Below, in pieces: positions 1 through 4,973 of a stretch of 5,176 nt of DNA. Origin of the DNA: Actinomycetota bacterium (GTDB lineage Bacteria > Actinomycetota > Thermoleophilia > Solirubrobacterales > 70-9); contig VAYL01000182.1 of assembly GCA_005884305.1 (NCBI GenBank), forward strand, positions 1 through 5,176. The letters are read 5' to 3'. The position numbers were made by a program, and so were the translations under genes. The notes under the pieces are model-generated. The model was not told the DNA's origin. It was given only the letters and a program-made list of their open reading frames with translations, and searched no databases. Position 1 is the stretch's first letter, and each line of letters begins with the position of its first letter.

Positions 1-999
1 GGCGTCTCGGCCGGCGGCGGCGCCTACTCCCCGGCGCTCACGGACTTCGTCGTCATGACCGAGGAGGCTCGGATGTTCCTCACCGGGCCGCAGGTGGTGC
101 ACGAGGCGCTCGGGGAGCAGGTCTCGATGGAGGAGCTGGGCGGCCCGCGCGTTCACTCGCGAAACGGCGTGTGCCAGCTCGTCGCCCCCGGTGTCCCGGA
201 GGCCATGGCCGCGACGCGAGAGCTGCTCGGCCTGCTCCCGCAACGCTTCGACGACCGAGCGGCGCCGCTGGCGCCGGCGGCGCCGGCTCCCTCGCTCGCC
301 CCGGACGCAACCGTGCCGACGGAGGCCCGCAAAGTGTACGACGTCCGCGATGTCGCCCGGGCGATCACGGACGGCGGCGACATCCTCGAGCTCTCGGGCT
401 CCTGGTCGACGAACATGGTTACGGCGCTAGCGCGGATCGACGGCCGGCCGGTCGGCATCCTCGCGAACCAGCCACGCAGCCTCGGCGGTGTGATCGACGC
501 GGTCGCCGCGGAGAAGGCGGCGATCTTCGTGGATGCGTGCGACCGCTTTGGGCTGCCGATCGCCGTCCTGGTGGACACGCCGGGCTTCATGCCGGGAACT
601 CGGCAGGAGGCCGGCGGCGTCATTCGCCACGGCGCGTCTCTGCTGCGGGCGTTCGCCTCTGCGCGCGTGCCGAAGGTCACCGTGATCCTGCGCAAGGCGT
701 ATGGCGGCGCGGTGATCACGATGAACTCGCGCGACCTCGGCGCCGATCTCGTCTTCGCCTGGCCGCAGGCCGAGATCGGGATCATGGCTGCGCGCCAGGC
801 CGTGGGCATCGTCCACCGCCGTGAGCTTGCCGCCGCCGAGCGCCGCGACACGGCTCTGGCCGAGCTCGCTGACGGCTACGCCGACGAGCATCTCGGCGCC
901 GAGCGGGCGGCGGCATCCGGGTTCGTCGACGAGGTGATCGAGCCGGAGCGCACGCGAGAGCGGCTGGCGTGGGCCTTCGCCTCCCTGGAGCGCCGATGA
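1..999 (+). CDS. Acyl-CoA carboxylase carboxyltransferase (beta) subunit, 5'-truncated
   Basis: Biotin-dependent acyl-CoA carboxylases use this subunit to move the carboxyl group from carboxybiotin to acetyl-, propionyl- or longer acyl-CoA, giving malonyl-type extender units in the cytoplasm. The open frame runs through base 1, so the first ATG (55) is internal; 332 residues are visible and roughly the first third of a PccB/AccD-type protein (usually about 510-530 residues) is missing. The N-lobe end shows the glycine-rich AGGGAYSPALTDF segment (residues 4-16) and SMEELGG (42-48). A Pro/Ala-rich linker follows (about 86-104). The C-lobe has ANQP (155-158), DTPGFMPGT (192-200), GGVIRHGA (205-212) and RKAYGGA (231-237). 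The family and both acyl-CoA/biotin site loops are clear. Ile239 sits where PccB has the specificity-determining Asp, which argues against a strict propionyl-CoA enzyme. It overlaps the next gene by 4 bases. Confidence 0.93.
   Translation, partial: GVSAGGGAYSPALTDFVVMTEEARMFLTGPQVVHEALGEQVSMEELGGPRVHSRNGVCQLVAPGVPEAMAATRELLGLLPQRFDDRAAPLAPAAPAPSLAPDATVPTEARKVYDVRDVARAITDGGDILELSGSWSTNMVTALARIDGRPVGILANQPRSLGGVIDAVAAEKAAIFVDACDRFGLPIAVLVDTPGFMPGTRQEAGGVIRHGASLLRAFASARVPKVTVILRKAYGGAVITMNSRDLGADLVFAWPQAEIGIMAARQAVGIVHRRELAAAERRDTALAELADGYADEHLGAERAAASGFVDEVIEPERTRERLAWAFASLERR
987..990 (+). promoter_or_regulatory. Ribosome binding site (GGAG) for the SGNH hydrolase
   Basis: GGAG lies 5 bases before the ATG at 996. 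It supports that start over the in-frame GTG at 969, which would add nine residues and a 31-base overlap with the carboxyltransferase gene. Confidence 0.6.
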
Positions 1000-1685
1000 C
1001 CGAGGACCCGCTGGTGACGATCGCACGAGCACTCCGGGAGCACGGCGGCGGTGAGCGTCGGCGTGAGGTGTCGTGCTACGTGGCGCTCGGCGACAGCTTC
1101 ACCGCAGGCACGGGCTCCCCCAAGGGCCTGGGCTGGGCGGATCGCATCGCGTCGGGGCTTCGCCGCCGCGATTCGACCTTCGTCTATCGCAACCTCGCAG
1201 AGGACGGCGCGACCAGCGCCGACGTGCTCGCGCAGGTGGACCAGGCGGTTCAGCTCGAGCCCGACCTGGTCACGGTGATCTGCGGGGCCAACGACGTGCT
1301 GCGCACTACCAGACCGGATGAGGCGGCCTACGCGCGCCGGCTTCGCGGGATCTTCCGCCGCTTGCGCGACGCCGGCCCGCGAATGGTTCTGCTGACGGCC
1401 ACCTCGCCCTCCCGATGGGACTTCGTCGAGCTCGGCCCGCGAACGCGCGCGAGGGTGGAGGCCGGGATGCGCAGCTTCAACGACGTCACCCGGCGAGTCG
1501 CCGAGGACCACGGAGTGCCGTGCCTGGACGTCGCCGACCATCCCGGGCTTCGCGAGCGAGACAACTTCGCGACCGACGGGCTGCACCCGTCGCCCAGAGG
1601 GCACGAGCGGGCGGCGCGCGCGTTCGCGGCGGTCCTTCGTGACGGCTACGGGATCCCAATCGCCAACCCGAAGGAGGAGAGATGA
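996..1685 (+). CDS. SGNH/GDSL-family hydrolase (cytoplasmic esterase or thioesterase-like)
   Basis: The 229-residue protein has all SGNH blocks in order: block I LGDSF (31-35) with nucleophile Ser34, block II Gly71 in AEDGATS, block III GAND (97-100) with oxyanion Asn99, and block V DGLHPS (194-199) with catalytic Asp194 and His197. The family hydrolyses esters, and some members (TesA type) act on acyl thioesters. There is no signal peptide or membrane segment, so it should act in the cytoplasm, unlike many secreted GDSL lipases. The ATG overlaps the upstream stop as ATGA and has a close GGAG; the gene ends in ATGA shared with the MaoC gene. Its position between a carboxylase and a hydratase suggests an acyl thioester or acyl ester substrate, which is inference. 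A polar tail ends IANPKEER. The fold is certain; the substrate is unknown. Confidence 0.9.
   Translation: MTEDPLVTIARALREHGGGERRREVSCYVALGDSFTAGTGSPKGLGWADRIASGLRRRDSTFVYRNLAEDGATSADVLAQVDQAVQLEPDLVTVICGANDVLRTTRPDEAAYARRLRGIFRRLRDAGPRMVLLTATSPSRWDFVELGPRTRARVEAGMRSFNDVTRRVAEDHGVPCLDVADHPGLRERDNFATDGLHPSPRGHERAARAFAAVLRDGYGIPIANPKEER
1671..1677 (+). promoter_or_regulatory. Strong Shine-Dalgarno (AAGGAGG) for the MaoC gene
   Basis: AAGGAGG is a 7-base match to the anti-Shine-Dalgarno complement, lying inside the last codons of the SGNH gene and 4 bases before the ATG at 1682. It fixes the MaoC start and suggests strong, coupled translation. Confidence 0.8.
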
Positions 1686-2266
1686 ACGCCACCGCGCTCC
1701 TGAACGCAGAGCTCGACGAGCTAACCGACGGCGCCGAGTTCACAACCCGCGGGAGGACGATCACCGAGGGCGACCTGACCTCCTTCTCGGCGCTCACCGG
1801 CGATTGGCATCCTCAGCACTGCGACGCCGAGTGGGCGGCGCACAGCCGCTTCGAGGGCCGGGTCGCGCACGGGATGCTCGTCCTGTCTTACGCGGTCGGC
1901 CTGATGCCCTTCGATCCCGAGCGCGTTGTCGCCCTTCGCGGCCTCGAGTCGGCCACGTTCAAGCGGCCGGTTGCGATCGGGGACACGATCCGCGTCAAGT
2001 GCCGCGTCGAATCGACCCGGCCCCTCGACGACGAGACGGCGCTGATGACCCTGGCGCTGCGCGTCGTCAACCAGAACGCGCGGGCCGTGGCGCTGGCGCG
2101 CGTCCAGGCGGTGTGCCGCCAGTCCGCGGACCCGCCCGGCCACCCGGAGGCCAACGGCGCATCCACGGCCCGAGCCCAGCCTGCCCCGGATCGGGCGACC
2201 GAGGGCGGGGTGGCCTCGTGGGTGGACGACGTTTCGAGCCTGTACGGCGGGGAGGCGTTCCTGTGA
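1682..2266 (+). CDS. MaoC-like (R)-specific enoyl-thioester hydratase/dehydratase
   Basis: Single hot-dog domain protein of 194 residues. The hydratase-2 motif is intact: FSALTGDWHPQHCD (35-48), with Asp41 and His46 at the five-residue spacing of the catalytic Asp/His pair in PhaJ-type hydratases, followed by FEGRVAHGMLVLS (57-69). These enzymes interconvert (3R)-hydroxyacyl and trans-2-enoyl thioesters, so it could give the enoyl substrate for the reductase encoded next. The core ends near residue 145. A further ~50 residues form a Pro/Ala/Gly-rich, probably disordered stretch (149-176) and a short WVDDVSSLYGG end, which is unusual for a single-domain MaoC protein. The start is set by AAGGAGG and an ATGA overlap; the stop overlaps the reductase GTG as GTGA. 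Family assignment is firm; whether the substrate is CoA- or ACP-bound is open. Confidence 0.9.
   Translation: MNATALLNAELDELTDGAEFTTRGRTITEGDLTSFSALTGDWHPQHCDAEWAAHSRFEGRVAHGMLVLSYAVGLMPFDPERVVALRGLESATFKRPVAIGDTIRVKCRVESTRPLDDETALMTLALRVVNQNARAVALARVQAVCRQSADPPGHPEANGASTARAQPAPDRATEGGVASWVDDVSSLYGGEAFL
2249..2255 (+). promoter_or_regulatory. Shine-Dalgarno (GGGGAGG) for the enoyl reductase
   Basis: GGGGAGG sits 7 bases before the GTG at 2263, near-ideal spacing. It selects this GTG as the start, although the same frame stays open upstream to 1639; that upstream part is only a shadow of the MaoC gene. Confidence 0.75.
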
Positions 2267-3153
2267 TCCTCGACGGCAAGCGGATCCTCGTCACCGGTGT
2301 CGTCAACCGCCATTCGATCGCCTACTCGATCGCCGAGCGGGCGCAGCGCGAGGGCGCCGAGATCCTGCTGACGAGCTTTGGCCGGATCAGGCGCATGACC
2401 GAGCGCGCCGCGTCGAGCCTTGATCCGGCGCCGGACGTGCTGGAGCTGGACATCAACCGCGACGATGACCTCGTGGCGCTCACCGAGGAGATCGGTCGCC
2501 GCTGGGGCCGTCTCGACGGCGCGGTACACGCCATCGCCAACGCGCCGCCCGACGCCCTGGGCGGCAACTTCCTCGGCGCTCCCCGCGAGAGCGCGAAGGC
2601 GGCCTTCGAGACGAGCGCCTATTCGCTGAAGGCGCTCGCTGAGGCGGTCATGCCGCTGATGGACACGCCGGACGCGGCGGAGTCGAACGGCGGAGGGCGG
2701 AGGCGAGGCGGCGGCATCGTCGCGCTCGACTTCGACGCCTCGGTCGCGTGGCCGGCGTACGACTGGATGGGCGTCTCGAAGGCCGCCCTCGAGTCGGTGG
2801 CTCGCTACCTGGCCCGCGACCTCGGCCCGCGCGGCGTGCGGGTAAACCTCATCTCGGCCGGGCCGATCTCGACGCCGGCGGCGTCCGGGATCCCGGGGTT
2901 CTCCGACCTCGCCGGGATGTGGTCCGAGGGTGCGCCGCTCGGGTGGGACACCCGCGACGCCACGGCGGTGGCCGACGCCGCGATCTTCCTGCTCTCCGAC
3001 CTCTCGCGCGCGATCAGCGGCGAGATCGTCCACGCGGACGGCGGCCTTCACTGCGTTGGTGCCGCTGGCCATAGAGTTGGCACGTGGCGGAGCGATTCGA
3101 CTACGTCATCGTTGGCGCCGGATCCGCAGGCTGCGCACTCGCCAACCGACTGA
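2263..3153 (+). CDS. fabI: Enoyl-[acyl-carrier-protein] reductase (NADH), FabI/InhA type, with abnormal C-terminus
   Basis: Atypical short-chain dehydrogenase that reduces trans-2-enoyl thioesters with NADH, the last step of a fatty-acid elongation cycle. The GTG start gives ILDGKRILVTG at the N-terminus, matching InhA. Visible are the FabI-type nucleotide loop (TGVVNRHSIA, 11-20), ELD (61-63) for adenine binding, Tyr166-x6-Lys173 in PAYDWMGVSK with Phe157 nearby (InhA Tyr158, Lys165, Phe149), SAGPIST (198-204), and the terminal ADGGLH (258-263). Three oddities stand out: a Gly/Arg-rich insertion (about 135-150) before the catalytic strand; AIANAP (90-95) where FabI/InhA have SIGF; and about 30 extra residues after DGGLHCVG, translated from the start of the GMC gene in another frame. 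At 296 residues it exceeds InhA (269) and E. coli FabI (262). The native end is probably near 3074. Function is confident, the C-terminus is not. Confidence 0.9.
   Translation: MILDGKRILVTGVVNRHSIAYSIAERAQREGAEILLTSFGRIRRMTERAASSLDPAPDVLELDINRDDDLVALTEEIGRRWGRLDGAVHAIANAPPDALGGNFLGAPRESAKAAFETSAYSLKALAEAVMPLMDTPDAAESNGGGRRRGGGIVALDFDASVAWPAYDWMGVSKAALESVARYLARDLGPRGVRVNLISAGPISTPAASGIPGFSDLAGMWSEGAPLGWDTRDATAVADAAIFLLSDLSRAISGEIVHADGGLHCVGAAGHRVGTWRSDSTTSSLAPDPQAAHSPTD
2689..2714 (+). repeat. G-rich low-complexity GGC/GGA tract inside fabI
   Basis: A run of closely spaced GG/GGG blocks (GGCGGAGGGCGG then AGGCGAGGCGGCGG) encodes Gly-Gly-Gly-Arg-Arg-Arg-Gly-Gly. It looks like a small slippage-type expansion. 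It has enough GG runs for a two-layer quadruplex, but this was judged only by eye. Confidence 0.5.
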
Positions 3154-4601
3154 GTGAGGATCCCGCGGCGACCGTCCTGCTGCTGGAGGCGGGGCCGCGG
3201 GACCGTGCCAAGGAGATCCGCATCCCGGCCGCATTCTCCAAGCTCTTCAAGACGAAGTTCGACTGGGGGTACGAGACGGTCCCGCAGGACGGGCTCGACG
3301 GCCGCCGCATCTACTTCCCGCGCGGCAAGGTCCTGGGCGGCTCCTCGGCGATGAACGCGATGATGTGGATCCCCGGGGATCGCGCCGACTTCGACTCGTG
3401 GCCGGAAGGGTGGCGGTGGGAGGACCTGCAGCCGTATCTGCGGCGAGTGGAGGAGGAGGCCTGCTCGATCACCCCGCTGGCCGACCCGAACCCGATGTCG
3501 CAGGCCTTCCTTGAGTCGGTCGAGGAGGCGCAGGTGGTCCGGCGCGGGGATCTCCGGCCGGAATCCCTGGAGGGCGCCGGCTTCGTGCGGGTCACGCAGC
3601 GCCGAGGCCTGCGCTGCAGCGCGGCCGACAATTACCTGAAGCCGGCAAAGCGCCGCCGCAACCTCACCGTGCTCACCGACTCGCAGGCGACCGGCGTCGT
3701 CCTCGACGGGTCGCGAGCGACGGGTGTCCGCTACCGGCGCGACGGGCGGGAGGAGGAGGCGCAGGCCGCCCGCGAGGTCATCCTCGCCGCGGGCGCGATC
3801 GGCTCGCCGCAGCTCCTGATGCTCTCGGGCGTGGGCCCCGCGGACCATCTGGGCGACCGCGGCGTCCAGGTCGTGCACGACCTGAGCGAGGTGGGGCAGG
3901 GCCTCCAGGACCACCCGATGGCGATCAGCCTGTTCGACGCGAGCGGCAAGGACTCGCTGTACGCGGCGGAGTCGCCGAAGCAGCTCCTGCGGTTACTGCT
4001 GCGCCGCCGCGGGATGCTCACCTCGAACATCGGGGAGGCCGCCGCTTTCGTCAAGACCGACGGCGGCGGAGCGGCGCCGGACCTCGAGCTGATCTTCGGG
4101 CCCGTCCTCTACGTCGAGGAGGGCCTCGTCCCGCCGCCGGCGCACGGGTTCTCGATTGCGTCCATCTGTCTTCAGCCGCGCAGCCGCGGTTCGGTGCGGC
4201 TGAGGTCTGCCGATCCGGGGGAGGCGCCCGACATCGACCCAGGCTTTCTGCGCGATCGCGCCGACCTCGAGGTGATACGGGCGGGCGTCGAGCTGGCGCG
4301 CAAGATCGCGGCCGCCACGCCTCTCGGCCGCTGGTACGCGGGGCAGCGAGCGCCGGCCGATGCGCTTCAGAGCGACGACGAGATCGCCGGTTGGATCCGC
4401 GCGAACGCACACACGATCTACCACCCGGTCGCGACCTGCGCGCTCGGCCGGGTGGTCGATACCGACCTCCGCGTGCGCGGCTTGGAGCGGATCCGGGTGG
4501 CCGACGCGTCAGTGATCCCGCAGCTGGTCCGCGGCCACACCCACGCGGCGACGACCATGATCGCCGAGCGCGGCGCCGACCTGATCAGAGGCGAGGCCTG
4601 A
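3084..4601 (+). CDS. GMC-family FAD-dependent oxidoreductase (choline/alcohol dehydrogenase-like)
   Basis: 505-residue flavoprotein that oxidises an alcohol to an aldehyde or ketone. FAD binding is shown by YVIVGAGSAGCALANRLSE (7-25) and the acidic end of the second strand, LLLEAGP (32-38). GMC signature 1 is GKVLGGSSAMNAMMW (81-95) and signature 2 is GAIGSPQLLMLSGVGP (237-252). The active-site pair is His447 (HTIYHP) and His487 (RGHTHAAT); many choline dehydrogenase relatives have Asn at the second place. There is no signal peptide or twin-arginine motif, so it should be cytoplasmic. The GTG start is forced because the FAD fold begins five codons later, yet only a weak ribosome site precedes it, and the reductase frame overlaps by 70 bases. 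Operon position suggests a fatty or lipid-derived alcohol substrate; this is inference, and sugars, choline or terpenoid alcohols are not excluded. Confidence 0.92.
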   Translation: MAERFDYVIVGAGSAGCALANRLSEDPAATVLLLEAGPRDRAKEIRIPAAFSKLFKTKFDWGYETVPQDGLDGRRIYFPRGKVLGGSSAMNAMMWIPGDRADFDSWPEGWRWEDLQPYLRRVEEEACSITPLADPNPMSQAFLESVEEAQVVRRGDLRPESLEGAGFVRVTQRRGLRCSAADNYLKPAKRRRNLTVLTDSQATGVVLDGSRATGVRYRRDGREEEAQAAREVILAAGAIGSPQLLMLSGVGPADHLGDRGVQVVHDLSEVGQGLQDHPMAISLFDASGKDSLYAAESPKQLLRLLLRRRGMLTSNIGEAAAFVKTDGGGAAPDLELIFGPVLYVEEGLVPPPAHGFSIASICLQPRSRGSVRLRSADPGEAPDIDPGFLRDRADLEVIRAGVELARKIAAATPLGRWYAGQRAPADALQSDDEIAGWIRANAHTIYHPVATCALGRVVDTDLRVRGLERIRVADASVIPQLVRGHTHAATTMIAERGADLIRGEA

Positions 4602-4615
4602 GGAGCACTACGAGG
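4602..4615. other. 14-base convergent gap
   Basis: The GMC stop (4599-4601) and the stop of the minus-strand membrane-protein gene (4616-4618) face each other across 14 bases. There is no room for a separate terminator, so any hairpin must lie within a coding region. Confidence 0.7.
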
Positions 4616-4753
4616 TCATCGCCGTACGACGGCGACCACCGCCGCCACCGCGACCAGTCCCAGGAGGATCCAGACCTGCCAGAGCCCCTCGAACGCGGCG
4701 ATGACGACGAACAGCAGGAAGATCCCGCCGATGACCTCGAGGATGAAGCCCAC
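4616..4753 (-). CDS. Small two-helix membrane protein, 45 residues
   Basis: The minus frame from GTG (4753-4751) to TGA encodes 45 residues and is almost entirely hydrophobic. One segment covers residues 7-21 (VIGGIFLLFVVIAAF) and a second covers 27-43 (VWILLGLVAVAAVVAVV), joined by a short EGLWQ turn and ending in Arg-Arg. Two clean membrane segments without charged interruptions are unlikely as a chance shadow. The pattern fits the many tiny actinobacterial membrane proteins of unknown role, and I recognise no family. GTG is the only usable start, because an in-frame TAG lies five codons upstream. There is no good Shine-Dalgarno; a TAGGGT box (4768-4763, minus strand) resembles an extended -10 and would give a nearly leaderless message. 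It converges on the GMC gene. Confidence 0.55.
   Translation of the reverse strand: MGFILEVIGGIFLLFVVIAAFEGLWQVWILLGLVAVAAVVAVVRR
4619..4635 (+). terminator. Candidate hairpin terminator of the operon
   Basis: TCGCCGT-ACG-ACGGCGA is a perfect 7-base-pair inverted repeat with a 3-base loop, starting 17 bases after the GMC stop. No T-run follows, so classical intrinsic termination is uncertain; high-GC actinomycetes often have such tail-less hairpins. It also encodes the last residues of the opposing small gene, which could explain part of the symmetry. Confidence 0.3.
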
Positions 4754-4770
4754 GAGGCGGGAACCCTAGC

Positions 4771-4796
4771 GACGCCGGGGCGCGTAACCCGGTGTC
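4771..4796. repeat. 9-base inverted repeat with 8-base loop
   Basis: GACGCCGGG (4771-4779) and CCCGGTGTC (4788-4796) pair over nine positions with one exception (4774/4793), which is a G-U wobble in a + strand transcript and a C/A mismatch in a - strand transcript. The loop is GCGCGTAA. It lies between the stop of the degraded ORF and the small membrane-protein gene. It could be a terminator or a regulator site; no T-run follows on either strand. Confidence 0.4.
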
Positions 4797-4942
4797 AGGT
4801 GTGGATCCGCCGCACCTCTACCGCGGTCACGTGATCGTCGAGGGTGCGGCCCGCGATCTCTCGGGCCCCTTCCGCGCTCGTCGTCTTACGCCTCGGCCCC
4901 GAGGGGGTAATCGCGAGCGCACATCAGCAGTGCGAACTTCAA
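4795..4942 (-). pseudogene. Probable remnant of a small gene (possibly YCII-like), frame broken
   Basis: On the minus strand a TTG (4942-4940) follows GGAAG at good spacing, 15 bases after the DUF2255-like stop. It reads (M)KFALLMCARDYPLGAEA and then hits TAA (4888-4886). In a neighbouring frame the same DNA reads SAEGAREIAGRTLDD and continues HVTAVEVRRIHT before TGA (4797-4795). A hydrophobic first strand of MKFALLM type and an EVR-I ending are what small YCII/DGPF-domain proteins show, but those have about 100 or more residues, against about 49 codons here. I read this as an internally deleted and frameshifted gene. The alternatives are an 18-residue peptide or chance. The family suggestion is weak. 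Confidence 0.3.
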
Positions 4943-4950
4943 GCCCGCTT

Positions 4951-4973
4951 CCGGGCCCTATGCGGGGGCCCGG
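4951..4973. terminator. Hairpin at the 3' end of the DUF2255-like gene
   Basis: CCGGGCCC (4951-4958) and GGGCCCGG (4966-4973) are a perfect 8-base-pair inverted repeat around a 7-base loop that contains most of the minus-strand stop codon. A second small hairpin (GCCCG 4943-4947 with CGGGC 4952-4956) overlaps and would compete with it. No T-run follows on the minus strand, so termination is possible but not shown. Confidence 0.35.

Noticed and set aside
969..995. Upstream GTG start for the SGNH hydrolase
   Set aside because: The ATG at 996 has GGAG at 5 bases and the same 4-base overlap seen at the next two junctions; the extra nine residues have no support.
153..1032. Long minus-strand frames opposite the carboxyltransferase
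   Set aside because: They are compositional shadows with Ser/Arg/Ala-rich text and no motif, opposite a clear family member.
1639..2262. Upstream extension of the enoyl reductase frame
   Set aside because: The extension is Arg/Pro-rich and coincides with the MaoC gene in another frame; the FabI fold begins right after the GTG at 2263, which has GGGGAGG.
1888..3072. 394-codon open frame on the minus strand
   Set aside because: It lies antisense to the MaoC and fabI genes, has Arg/Asp/Gly-rich composition typical of high-GC shadows, and shows no recognisable motif; both plus-strand genes have intact catalytic residues.
3048..3914. 288-codon minus-strand open frame
   Set aside because: It is antisense to the GMC gene, whose FAD and signature motifs are certain; the minus product has no domain features.
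4391..4834. 147-codon plus-strand frame across the GMC 3' end
   Set aside because: It is a shadow of the GMC gene and then antisense to the small membrane protein; it is highly charged and repetitive with no domain.
4754..4957. Possible tRNA, CRISPR or mobile-element end in the intergenic stretch
   Set aside because: No T-loop GTTCGA-type core, no spaced direct repeats and no paired terminal inverted repeats with target duplication could be found on either strand.
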